From Lacinutrix jangbogonensis (GTDB taxonomy: Bacteria; Bacteroidota; Bacteroidia; Flavobacteriales; Flavobacteriaceae): a stretch of 64,000 bases of DNA. Position numbers and translations under genes: made by a program. Location of the stretch: the NCBI RefSeq assembly GCF_000797445.1, contig NZ_JSWF01000021.1, positions 24,839 to 88,838 on the forward strand. The letters are read 5' to 3'. The notes under the pieces were generated by a model. It saw nothing but the letters and a program-made list of their open reading frames with translations. It ran no database searches and was not told where the DNA came from. Positions 1 through 8,006 of this stretch are shown piece after piece (the stretch's first letter is position 1; each line of letters opens with the position of its first letter).

Positions 1-246
1 ACTAAATGTAACAGTGATAGAGTTTACAGGTTGACCAGAAACTATTATATTTCCAGTAGTTCCTGCAAAACCACCGCCATTAAGCACAGTAACATCATTT
101 GAAGAATTGGTGCATTCCGCTTGTATACCCGCAACAGTTTGTCTTACATAGTTAGTGCCATTAAATGACACTGATTCCCAATCAAACGTTTGGGAGTAAC
201 TTAATGAAGATAATAGTGTGAATAGTAAAAGTAATTTTGTTTTCAT
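1..246 (-). CDS. Exported protein, N-terminal part (cut by window edge)
   Basis: The reading frame runs from an ATG at 246 to the window edge without a stop. The first 19 residues (MKTKLLLLFTLLSSLSYSQ) form a typical flavobacterial signal peptide ending in SYSQ, so the product is exported. The remaining 63 residues are rich in Asn, Thr, Gly and Val and look like the start of a beta-rich secreted protein, but I do not recognise a family. Upstream lies the same 32-base box that precedes the next two exported-protein genes and the LytTR regulator, so it probably belongs to the same regulon. The C-terminus, where a T9SS sorting domain might be, is not visible. Confidence 0.75.
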   Translation of the reverse strand, partial: MKTKLLLLFTLLSSLSYSQTFDWESVSFNGTNYVRQTVAGIQAECTNSSNDVTVLNGGGFAGTTGNIIVSGQPVNSITVTFS

Positions 247-310
247 TTTAGTATTGTTTTAAAATATTTGTGTAAAGAAAATGGAATCGTGTTATGTTAT
301 AACAAATCAT

Positions 311-342
311 TTTGTGAGTTGCAGATTGGCTTTGTGAATGGT
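311..342 (-). promoter_or_regulatory. LytTR-type box A upstream of the partial exported-protein gene
   Basis: On the minus strand two imperfect direct repeats, ATTCACAAA and ACTCACAAA, start 20 bases apart around a core CCAATCTGC. The same layout occurs at 1559-1590, 4048-4079 and 7878-7909. Exactly 30 bases downstream is TTTCTTTA, the weakest of the four -7-like elements. Binding by the nearby LytTR regulator is inferred from repeat spacing, conservation and gene order. Confidence 0.6.
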
Positions 343-447
343 GTTTTTTACTTGTGAGGTTTAAAAAACGCATGGCCAACTTTTTAAAATCACATAGGAG
401 AAATACTATTAGAAAACAGTATTTATAGTATTAAATCACAAAAAAGA

Positions 448-469
448 AGGCTACCAAAAAAGATAGCCT
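448..469 (-). terminator. Rho-independent terminator after the Lys-rich exported protein
   Basis: AGGCTA pairs with TAGCCT around a T-rich loop, and on the minus strand the hairpin is followed by a run of T. It lies just 3' of the 335-residue gene. Confidence 0.6.
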
Positions 470-488
470 CCTATATATAATTTAATAA

Positions 489-1496
489 TTATTTAATTGT
501 AACGCTTCTATCACAACCAGAATTTGCTGTGTAACAACTAGAACCTGCACCTCCAGAATTTGAATCGAATTTATATGTGTAATTGAATGAGCAATCTACT
601 TTTGTATAGCTATTACTATTTATACGTGTTCCATTTCTAGAACCTTCTTTATAAACGTAAATATCTTTACCAGTTTTGTTAATAATAGTTACTGTTTTTT
701 TAGCATTGTTATTATCCATCTGCTTCATACGTGCTTGGTGAGCCACTAATTTTTTATGAGCAGGTGTCGCTCTAATAGAGTCGTTATATCTCTTTATTTC
801 TTCATCTCCAGCTTCTCTTGCGCGTTTAATTTTAGCAATATCAGCTTTATCTTTAGACGTTAATGGTATTGCTTGTTTGGTTTTCATTGCAGTTACATAA
901 TCGTTAAATTTTTTCTCTATGTTTACTGTCTTTATATACTTAAATGCTGGAGACGTTTTACGTCCTGCATTTTTTAGTTTTGCTTTCATTCTTCCTAATA
1001 AACCACCTTTCTTCTTCTTTTTCTTTCCGGTCTCCGCTTTTGTTTCTGCTCGGTCTTTGACCATTACAAATATAGAAGTCACGTTTCCTAATTTTGGAAC
1101 ACCGTTATCTGGGATATTATCTACTACAAATAATAGATCGTCAATCATCATATAACCGTCGTCTGTATAGTCATGTTTTATAGACATTACATTTGGGTAG
1201 CTATCTACTCTACCGTAGTCGCTTAATTCGGTTTCACTAAAACCACCATAATTTTCTAAAACTGGTACTGCTTTGAAACCTACCGGCTGACCAGTAGCTA
1301 ATCTCTTTACTGTTAATTTAACAGCTGGCACACCTCTTTCAAAATTGTAAGTTCCATCGCCATTTGCAGATTTTCCCGCAAAACCTTCGTAAGTGGTCGT
1401 TTCTCCATTAGCTTCTATTGCTTCGTAAAAGTTTTTTTGAGCTTGTGATATGCTTACCACAAAAAATAAGGCAGCGACTGTAATTATTGTTTTCAT
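489..1496 (-). CDS. Exported Lys-rich protein of unknown function
   Basis: The 335-residue product has a clear signal peptide (MKTIITVAALFFVVSISQA). Residues about 20-150 look like a beta domain of the carboxypeptidase-regulatory or transthyretin-like type (mentions of 'YEGFAGKSANG' and repeated 'VMVKDR' strands), but this is only an impression. A strongly basic stretch with six consecutive lysines sits near residue 160, followed by a helical charged segment. The last 75 residues are Asn/Ser/Gly-rich with three cysteines (CSF, SSCY, GCD). No sorting tail is seen, so it may be periplasmic. Box B sits upstream, linking it to the RR-HK pair at 4.1-7.8 kb. I do not recognise the family. Confidence 0.75.
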   Translation of the reverse strand: MKTIITVAALFFVVSISQAQKNFYEAIEANGETTTYEGFAGKSANGDGTYNFERGVPAVKLTVKRLATGQPVGFKAVPVLENYGGFSETELSDYGRVDSYPNVMSIKHDYTDDGYMMIDDLLFVVDNIPDNGVPKLGNVTSIFVMVKDRAETKAETGKKKKKKGGLLGRMKAKLKNAGRKTSPAFKYIKTVNIEKKFNDYVTAMKTKQAIPLTSKDKADIAKIKRAREAGDEEIKRYNDSIRATPAHKKLVAHQARMKQMDNNNAKKTVTIINKTGKDIYVYKEGSRNGTRINSNSYTKVDCSFNYTYKFDSNSGGAGSSCYTANSGCDRSVTIK

Positions 1497-1558
1497 TTGT
1501 ATTTAATTTTAAGATTCATACAAATAAAAATGAATCGTAGTAAAGTATAACAAAGGGT

Positions 1559-1590
1559 TTTATGAATTACCGATTGGCTTTGTAAGGGGT
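1559..1590 (-). promoter_or_regulatory. LytTR-type box B
   Basis: On the minus strand CCTTACAAA and ATTCATAAA flank the core CCAATCGGT with 20-base periodicity, matching boxes A, C and D. TTTATTTG at 1521-1528 begins exactly 30 bases downstream and is a near match to the flavobacterial -7 element TAnnTTTG. TTTGTTATA between box and -7 is shared with sites A and C. Confidence 0.6.
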
Positions 1591-1671
1591 GAAAACATTT
1601 CAATAAATGATTTATTTTGAGTTAAAATTGAAAGTCATCAGCCACGTATATAGCCTATAAAAATGACAAAA

Positions 1672-1700
1672 AAAGGCTCAGTTATAACAACTGAGCCTTT
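1672..1700. terminator. Strong hairpin terminator after the LamG/T9SS protein
   Basis: AAAGGCTCAGTT pairs perfectly over 12 bp with AACTGAGCCTTT around a 5-base loop. The minus strand continues into a T run, so it ends transcription of the 750-residue gene; the other strand also has flanking T/A tracts. Confidence 0.85.
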
Positions 1701-1728
1701 AAAAAAACATAGCCTACTAAAAATGAAT

Positions 1729-3981
1729 TTATTCTTTTATAAAACGCTTTACTCTAATGCTACCATCTTCTGTATATACTTTTAAAACGTATACTCCAGA
1801 TGATAAATTTGCAACATTAATATTGTTTTTAGTACGTTCCAAAACTTTAGCACCTAAAATAGAATACACCTCTACTTTTTCTATTGTACCTTCTAGTTTT
1901 ATATTTAAAATAGTAGTTACAGGATTTGGATACACTGCAAAATTCTCCAATAAAACGCTTACTTCGTTTACACTTAAAGTAGTACTAAACTCGTAAGCTC
2001 CCATATCTACAGTTGTATTAAAAACACGTTGGTTTCCAAGTAAATCTAATGTGGTATTTACATAGCTATTATTACCTGCATCTTTTGCTGGAGAATTAGC
2101 TTGCAATGTATAGTCTGTTAGACTTGTAAACAATGGATTTGCAGTATTTGTAGCTGTAGCACTTGTAATACTTGCATCGTTAAAGTTTAATGGATCTATA
2201 GAATTTAAAACACTTATAGATTGCGCTGCAGCATTATAAGTATTCGTAATAGATCTTACTGGAGTGTTTGTAGTCTGTGTTGGTCTGTAGTTATCCCAAA
2301 AAATACAATTAACAACTTCTGCTATTATAGTTCCCGCTGTTTTGTTAATAGCAACTGTTGCTCTACTGTTATCGTTAAGACTATTTCCTGTAGAATCATC
2401 AATGTTATTAACAAAAGTGTTATTTATTAATTTTATATTTACATCTGTACTTGTACCAATCGATCTAAACCATGCTGCACTTCCACTTAACCCTTTAGTG
2501 CTATTAGATAAATCTCCGGCCACATTATTGTCGAATAAGCTATTTTCAATCCTTATGTCGACATTTGTATCTGCTTTTGCATAACTGTAAATACCAGAAC
2601 CATAAAGCGACATATTATTTATAATTTTACAATTCTCTACTATAAGCTCTCCTCTAGCACCTGTATTAGAATTTAAAGAAGGAAAGCCATTATTTAATTC
2701 AAATTCTGCAAATAAACCTGATGCACCATTTTTAGCTATATTATTTAAAATAGTACAATTATTTAATGTTAATTTTACTATTGACTTTTCTTTAATAATA
2801 GCAGCACCTCTTGTTGAAGTACTATTATGAGCGTTAGAAACCGTTAAACCGTCTAATACTAAATTTTCACCTAAATCTGTAATATTTAAAATGTGATGAC
2901 TATTATCTGTCTTACTTGAATGATTATTACTATTTATATAATGATCGTCTACAAAAACATCATTTCCTAGTAAATCTCCAGATAAAATAGTTTCGTTACT
3001 ACCTAAAACACGCTCAGACAGTTGTGTTTCTGTACCTGTAAAACCACCATAGATACTTAAATTTGGAGCTATAATATCAAACCTTGCAGAACGATTGCTT
3101 ATTTCTGGCTTATATGTTCCAGAAGCTATCCAAATTTCATCTCCATCTGTAGCGTTTGTTAATGCACTTTGCAAATTTTTATATGCATTCGACCAAGATG
3201 AACCATCATTATTTCCTGTTGCTGATACTGATGCATCAATATAAAATTTAGTTAGTGCACTTGTAGTTGGGTAATAAGCAGATAAATCAGCGATTTGTGT
3301 ATCTGAAAGTGCCGATTTATAGAAATATACATCGTCTATACTTCCTGTATATCCACCGGTTGGGTTTATCACCATTTGTGCAGATTCTAAAAATGTTGCA
3401 ATTCCAGTATTAAATGGATCAATAAAACCAGAAATGTTATTTTGTATAGTGCCATCAACAAAAACATCTAATTCTAGTCTTGCTCCTGAATACGTTAGAG
3501 TTGTTCTTAAAGTAATATTATGCCATTGATTATCTGCTATAGTAACATAATCGTCCGAGTTCCAATCATTAAGTGTACCTGATACAACTGATTCAATTTT
3601 TGACCTTAGATACAGTTTTTGACCATCCATTTCAAATCTAAAACCATAACCTCCAGCTCCATAAACTTGAATTATACGTTGACCGTTACTGTTGGTTGAT
3701 AGATTGTTTTTCACCCAAAAACTTAACGTTACCTCTTTGTAGTCTGAAGTTCCTAAAGTATGGCCTGCTAAAACACTAGTACTTGCTATTGCATCGTTAA
3801 CATTCCCATTTCTATCTATTCCAAATGTTACTGTTCCTGCCAAATCTGGACCTCCATTTGCTGCTATGTTTACCAAACTTCCATTGGTAAATTCAAATTT
3901 ACCATAGTGACCAGATGGTAATATTTGTGAAAAAGAAAAACTACATACAAGTAGCAATAAATAAAGTAAACGTGTTTTCAT
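1729..3981 (-). CDS. Secreted LamG-like and parallel beta-helix protein with T9SS sorting domain
   Basis: This 750-residue protein starts with a signal peptide (MKTRLLYLLLLVCSFSFSQ). Residues about 25-235 resemble a laminin-G/concanavalin-like sandwich (repeated 'ITLRTTLTYSGARLELDVFVDG' type strands ending in SIDDVYFY). From about residue 245 the pattern FYIDASVSATGNNDGSSW and DGDEIWIASGTYKP is typical of the 'choice-of-anchor Q' right-handed beta-helix proteins, with Asn-rich repeats to about 640. The last 75 residues carry YPNPVTTILN and end in VKRFIKE, the type A T9SS sorting domain, so the protein is exported across the outer membrane and attached or released. Box C precedes it; the terminator at 1672-1700 follows. 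The ligand is unknown, probably a polysaccharide or host surface. Confidence 0.85.
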   Translation of the reverse strand: MKTRLLYLLLLVCSFSFSQILPSGHYGKFEFTNGSLVNIAANGGPDLAGTVTFGIDRNGNVNDAIASTSVLAGHTLGTSDYKEVTLSFWVKNNLSTNSNGQRIIQVYGAGGYGFRFEMDGQKLYLRSKIESVVSGTLNDWNSDDYVTIADNQWHNITLRTTLTYSGARLELDVFVDGTIQNNISGFIDPFNTGIATFLESAQMVINPTGGYTGSIDDVYFYKSALSDTQIADLSAYYPTTSALTKFYIDASVSATGNNDGSSWSNAYKNLQSALTNATDGDEIWIASGTYKPEISNRSARFDIIAPNLSIYGGFTGTETQLSERVLGSNETILSGDLLGNDVFVDDHYINSNNHSSKTDNSHHILNITDLGENLVLDGLTVSNAHNSTSTRGAAIIKEKSIVKLTLNNCTILNNIAKNGASGLFAEFELNNGFPSLNSNTGARGELIVENCKIINNMSLYGSGIYSYAKADTNVDIRIENSLFDNNVAGDLSNSTKGLSGSAAWFRSIGTSTDVNIKLINNTFVNNIDDSTGNSLNDNSRATVAINKTAGTIIAEVVNCIFWDNYRPTQTTNTPVRSITNTYNAAAQSISVLNSIDPLNFNDASITSATATNTANPLFTSLTDYTLQANSPAKDAGNNSYVNTTLDLLGNQRVFNTTVDMGAYEFSTTLSVNEVSVLLENFAVYPNPVTTILNIKLEGTIEKVEVYSILGAKVLERTKNNINVANLSSGVYVLKVYTEDGSIRVKRFIKE

Positions 3982-4047
3982 AATATATTTGATTTTTATT
4001 TTAAAAGACCAAATAAAACAGAACTATGTATTATTATAACAAAACGT

Positions 4048-4079
4048 TTTATGAATTGCAGATTGGCTTTGCGAATGGT
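4048..4079 (-). promoter_or_regulatory. LytTR-type box C
   Basis: ATTCGCAAA and ATTCATAAA on the minus strand are separated by GCCAATCTGCA, giving a 20-base period. It is the cleanest of the four boxes. TTTATTTG at 4010-4017 lies exactly 30 bases downstream. Confidence 0.65.
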
Positions 4080-4144
4080 AAGAATTGGAGTTGAAGAAAA
4101 GAATAAAATAACTACTAGAAAATAGTTAACGTGTTATAAAAAAA

Positions 4145-7069
4145 TTAAAACCTATTTTTATAGGGCATCGTTAAAATTACTTTTGTGCCTTTGGCTATTT
4201 CATTTTCATATAAATCCTCAATAACATAACCTATATTTTCGGCATACTGTTTTTTAAAGATTTCTAAGCGTTTTTCTATTGCATTTAAAGCAAATGATTT
4301 GTGATGGTTTCCCTGTCTATTTGATATTTCTGTAGACTTCACTCTACCAATACCATTATCTGTAATTGTACATTGTAGTACGTTTTTCGCAAAACTAAAT
4401 ACAATATGGAGTTCTTTTTTACCCGCTTTATGCATTAAACCATGTACTAAAGCATTTTCTATAAATGGTTGTATTAACAACGATGGAACTTCTAAAGATT
4501 CTTTTTCATCAAAATGAATGGTATAATTAAAATCATCACCAAAACGTAGTTTTTCTAATTGTAAATACACATTTAAAAAATCTAACTCCTTATCTATTGA
4601 AATAAAATCTTGACTTGAATACACAAGGGTGTTTCGAACCAATTGTGCGAATAGCACAATATAATCGTAAGAGGCATCTGTATCTTGTTTTAATATTAAA
4701 TCTTGTATAGAATTTAAAGCATTAAAAATAAAATGCGGATTCATTTGTGACCTTAGTGCTGTTAAATTTATGGATATCAGTTCTTTTTCTAAAGATATTT
4801 TTTCTAATTCCGTAAGGCGTTCCTTCTTATCCTTTTTTATTTTTTTTCTGAAGTACAAAATAGTGCTACCAATAAAGAACACAAAAATTCCTAAAATAAA
4901 CCACCAAGTTTTCCAAAAAGGTTTATTTATTGTAAAATCGATTGCTTTTATTTTATTAACATCAAATTTTTCGTCGATAATAGGCTGCACTTCAAAAGTA
5001 TATTTACCAGCAGGTAGACTATTATATTTTACAGAATTCGCTCCTTGATCTGTAGTTAACCATTGGTTATTAAACCCTTTTAGGCGATAGTTATATTTTC
5101 GTTTCTGATTATATAAAAACCCATTGACATTAAACCCTATTTTTATAGCATTCTGGTCATATTTTAAGCTATAATTAGAGGCGATTAAAGTGTCACTTTC
5201 ATTAATTTCAACTGTATTAAAATAAACCTCTGGATTTTCGTTTTTAAATGGTTGTTCTTTATTTATAGAAAACAAACCTTCGTTAGACGAAAAGTAGACT
5301 TTATTTTTAAGTATTTCAATTCCCGAAATATCATAGGATACAACACCTTCTCTCTTTGTTAGAGTTTGTATTTTCTTGGTTTTGATATCTAATAATTGTA
5401 TGCTATTATCTAGGGTTATCCATAATTGGTTATGGTCTGCTTTAACCATACCAATTTTATTAGATGTTAATCCATTTTCAATAGAATAATGATGGATAAT
5501 ACTATCGTTTTTAATACCTATAACACCATCTTTAAATGTAGATACCCAGATTACACCGTTTGTAGTTTTAGTTATAGATTTGACATCTATTGATTTGTTA
5601 TTATAACGAATGGGTTTAGAATTCCATAAGCTATCGTAGCGCAATAAATTATCGACATAGGCAATATAAACAGATTTATTAGTGGTGTTGTAATAAGATG
5701 TATACGTTCTTTTCCCTCCCTGATCTTTGTCAATTACAACATTATTTAAACCTGTTTCATCACTTATATTCACACCACTATTGCTGGTATAAAGTAGTTT
5801 TTTATTATTTAATATCGTTAAACTTTTAGCCGTTGAAAGGCCACTAATTTTATTAAGCTCAAAGGATTTCATATTAAACGTAAATCCACCAAAATCTTTA
5901 CTAATAAATACGGTGTTTTTTGATGGAAAATACTTTAAAACAGAAACACGATCTTTTGTTGGTAAATCTATAATACTAATACTATCTGTTTTAGTATTAT
6001 AAAACCCAATATTCCCTTTCGTATTTCCAAAAACTAGTGTACTATCATTAATAACATCTAAACTGCTAATGTTTTTATTTTCATTAGAAATTGTAGCTTT
6101 TTCAATATTAATATTTGGGATTACATATATACCGTCGTTTAAAGTTGTAAACCAATAATTTGCGTCGTTATCTTTTACAATTTTTGTTACATCATTCTTT
6201 TTTAAAAAGCGTTTCTTTAATTTAAAAGACTGTTTTTTATATTCGTAGACCCAAACACCTGTACCTGTAGCAAACCAAATTTCATTATTATTTTCAAATT
6301 GATGATAGATACGTTCTCTAGCAATAGCTTCAAAACCATTAATAACATTTACCTCTTTCTTCTTTTTGTTAATATGAAAGAAACGATTTATACCATTTCT
6401 TTTTTGCCTAAAAAACAGTGTTGAATCTATTTTAAAAATAATGGCTTGATCTACACCTATTTTTTTACCACTTTTATCTTTAAAAGGTAAACCTACTGGT
6501 ACAATTCTATTAATATTATTTTTGGGAGTAATACTATATATAGAGTCTATACTTCCAAAATAAATGGCATCTTTAAATACAAAAGGAGCTCCCTTTATTT
6601 TTCTAGGAAGGGAATGAGTATATTCTATCTTTTTTGTTTTTAAATTTATTTTATAGGTTTTATAATAAGCAAATACCCATAAATACTCTTTTTTAATAAT
6701 AAACTCTGCTAACTGCCCTCTAAGTTCTTTGCTTAAATCTGCAAATAATTGTAATTCATTGTTTTCTGTATAGAAAAACTGACCAGAAACATTATTACAC
6801 CAAATACGCCCTAAATGATCTTCTTGGGCATTAAAAACAGATAAGGCTCGTTGTAAGTTATTACTATAACTTTTATAGTTTTTACCATTATATCTAAACA
6901 AACCTTTGTCTGCGCACACCCAAATAAAGCCTTTAGAATCTTCAAAAAGATCATAAAACTCTTTGTCTGGTAAACCATTTTTCTCTGAGAAATGTACATA
7001 CACAGGTTCCTGTCCCTGCATAAAAAATGAAGTACAAAAAATAATTAATAATGTTATTTTTTTTATCAA
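4145..7069 (-). CDS. Two-component propeller sensor histidine kinase (LytS/YpdA-type)
   Basis: The 974-residue protein has a signal peptide (residues 1-19), a beta-propeller of two-component-regulator repeats to about 610 (for example 'EDSKGFIWVCADKGLFRYNG' style repeats), a Y_Y_Y-like domain at about 650-712, one membrane segment at about 718-740 and a cytoplasmic kinase. The kinase is of the His_kinase family: NPHFIFNALN with H779 as the phosphorylated histidine, ENALVHG at 871-877 and DNGIG at 904-908 for ATP binding. It would sense an extracytoplasmic ligand and phosphorylate the LytTR regulator encoded 15 bases upstream in the same operon. In related gut and marine Bacteroidota such kinases often sense glycans or envelope state; the ligand here is unknown. 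Confidence 0.92.
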   Translation of the reverse strand: MIKKITLLIIFCTSFFMQGQEPVYVHFSEKNGLPDKEFYDLFEDSKGFIWVCADKGLFRYNGKNYKSYSNNLQRALSVFNAQEDHLGRIWCNNVSGQFFYTENNELQLFADLSKELRGQLAEFIIKKEYLWVFAYYKTYKINLKTKKIEYTHSLPRKIKGAPFVFKDAIYFGSIDSIYSITPKNNINRIVPVGLPFKDKSGKKIGVDQAIIFKIDSTLFFRQKRNGINRFFHINKKKKEVNVINGFEAIARERIYHQFENNNEIWFATGTGVWVYEYKKQSFKLKKRFLKKNDVTKIVKDNDANYWFTTLNDGIYVIPNINIEKATISNENKNISSLDVINDSTLVFGNTKGNIGFYNTKTDSISIIDLPTKDRVSVLKYFPSKNTVFISKDFGGFTFNMKSFELNKISGLSTAKSLTILNNKKLLYTSNSGVNISDETGLNNVVIDKDQGGKRTYTSYYNTTNKSVYIAYVDNLLRYDSLWNSKPIRYNNKSIDVKSITKTTNGVIWVSTFKDGVIGIKNDSIIHHYSIENGLTSNKIGMVKADHNQLWITLDNSIQLLDIKTKKIQTLTKREGVVSYDISGIEILKNKVYFSSNEGLFSINKEQPFKNENPEVYFNTVEINESDTLIASNYSLKYDQNAIKIGFNVNGFLYNQKRKYNYRLKGFNNQWLTTDQGANSVKYNSLPAGKYTFEVQPIIDEKFDVNKIKAIDFTINKPFWKTWWFILGIFVFFIGSTILYFRKKIKKDKKERLTELEKISLEKELISINLTALRSQMNPHFIFNALNSIQDLILKQDTDASYDYIVLFAQLVRNTLVYSSQDFISIDKELDFLNVYLQLEKLRFGDDFNYTIHFDEKESLEVPSLLIQPFIENALVHGLMHKAGKKELHIVFSFAKNVLQCTITDNGIGRVKSTEISNRQGNHHKSFALNAIEKRLEIFKKQYAENIGYVIEDLYENEIAKGTKVILTMPYKNRF

Positions 7070-7084
7070 TAGAGATAATAGTTA

Positions 7085-7834
7085 TTATAATTGAACAATG
7101 TTTTTAAATTGATCTATTCTAGATCTAGAAATTTTAGCTTTAACCGTTCCATTAGCTAAAGTAATAGTTTGTTCTGCTTTATTTAAACATTCTACATGTA
7201 TAATATTAATAATCCATGCCCGATGAGAACGAAAAAATGAGACATCTTTAGGGAAAACGTTTTCAAAATATTTTAAATTCTTACTCGTTGTAATGGTTTT
7301 ACTATTCTTTAAATAGATTTTACTATAAGCTCCATCAGCTTCAAGAGCAATAATATCTTCTATGCTTACTATGCGTCTATTACCTAGTTCTGGGATTATA
7401 ATTTTTTTATAATCCTTATCTTTAATTGTTTTTAATAAGGTTTGGTAGTCTACTAATGCAGCTTGTTTTATTAATTTATCCTCTAATTTTACTAGAGTCA
7501 ATGCTAATTTTTTTCTATCAATAGGTTTTACGAGATAGTCAATTGCATTTAATTCAAAAGCTTTTATAGCGTAATGGTCGTAAGCGGTTACAAAAATAAT
7601 TTCAAAATTTATTTCATCAAAAAAGTTTACAATTTCATAACCTGCATAGTTAGGCATTTGTACATCTAAAAAAACTACGCTGGGTTGTAGTGCTTTAATT
7701 TGTTTTACACCATCTTCTAAATTACTACAAGTGGTTAGGATATTAATATTGGAAGATGTTCTTTCTAATAAATTAGTGAGCACATTTCTTGCGCTTTGTT
7801 CGTCATCTATTAGTATAGCATTAATTTTATCCAT
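7085..7834 (-). CDS. LytTR-family response regulator
   Basis: The 249-residue protein begins MDKINAILIDDEQSAR. The receiver domain has the acidic pair at D10-D11, phospho-acceptor D57 (VVFLDVQMP) and a conserved Lys in YLVKPID. The C-terminal 105 residues are a LytTR DNA-binding domain (ALEADGAYSKIYLKN, FFRSHRAWIINI). A longer frame starting at 7852 is possible, but its six extra codons overlap a perfect -7 element (TATATTTG at 7840-7847), so I place the start at 7834, only a few bases after the likely transcription start. It is followed by its kinase and preceded by box D, so autoregulation is likely. Confidence 0.92.
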   Translation of the reverse strand: MDKINAILIDDEQSARNVLTNLLERTSSNINILTTCSNLEDGVKQIKALQPSVVFLDVQMPNYAGYEIVNFFDEINFEIIFVTAYDHYAIKAFELNAIDYLVKPIDRKKLALTLVKLEDKLIKQAALVDYQTLLKTIKDKDYKKIIIPELGNRRIVSIEDIIALEADGAYSKIYLKNSKTITTSKNLKYFENVFPKDVSFFRSHRAWIINIIHVECLNKAEQTITLANGTVKAKISRSRIDQFKNIVQL

Positions 7835-7839
7835 AAAAA

Positions 7840-7847
7840 CAAATATA
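7840..7847 (-). promoter_or_regulatory. -7 promoter element of the response regulator gene
   Basis: TATATTTG on the minus strand exactly fits the Bacteroidota TAnnTTTG element. It ends five bases before the chosen ATG, so the mRNA would be leaderless or nearly so. No convincing TTG is found at -33, which fits an activator-dependent promoter. Confidence 0.6.
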
Positions 7848-7877
7848 AGCATAGTACTATTATTTAACCTAATAGAC

Positions 7878-7909
7878 TTTATGAATGGCAGATTGAGTTT
7901 GTGAGATCA
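7878..7909 (-). promoter_or_regulatory. LytTR-type box D (autoregulatory candidate)
   Basis: TCTCACAAA and ATTCATAAA on the minus strand flank CTCAATCTGCC and align with boxes A to C. The 3' edge is exactly 30 bases from the TATATTTG element, the same distance as at the other three sites. Confidence 0.6.
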
Positions 7910-8006
7910 TAAAAAAGTTGCAACTCCTAAAAAAGAAGCTGCTATAAAAAATTTAAATTTTCTCTGTTATAAGTTTAATCTATAGAACTAAAAGTGATAT
8001 TAAACA

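Noticed and set aside
7835..7852. Start of the response regulator at the first ATG
   Set aside because: The six extra codons overlap the TATATTTG element; receiver domains start directly with MDKINAILIDDE-like sequence.
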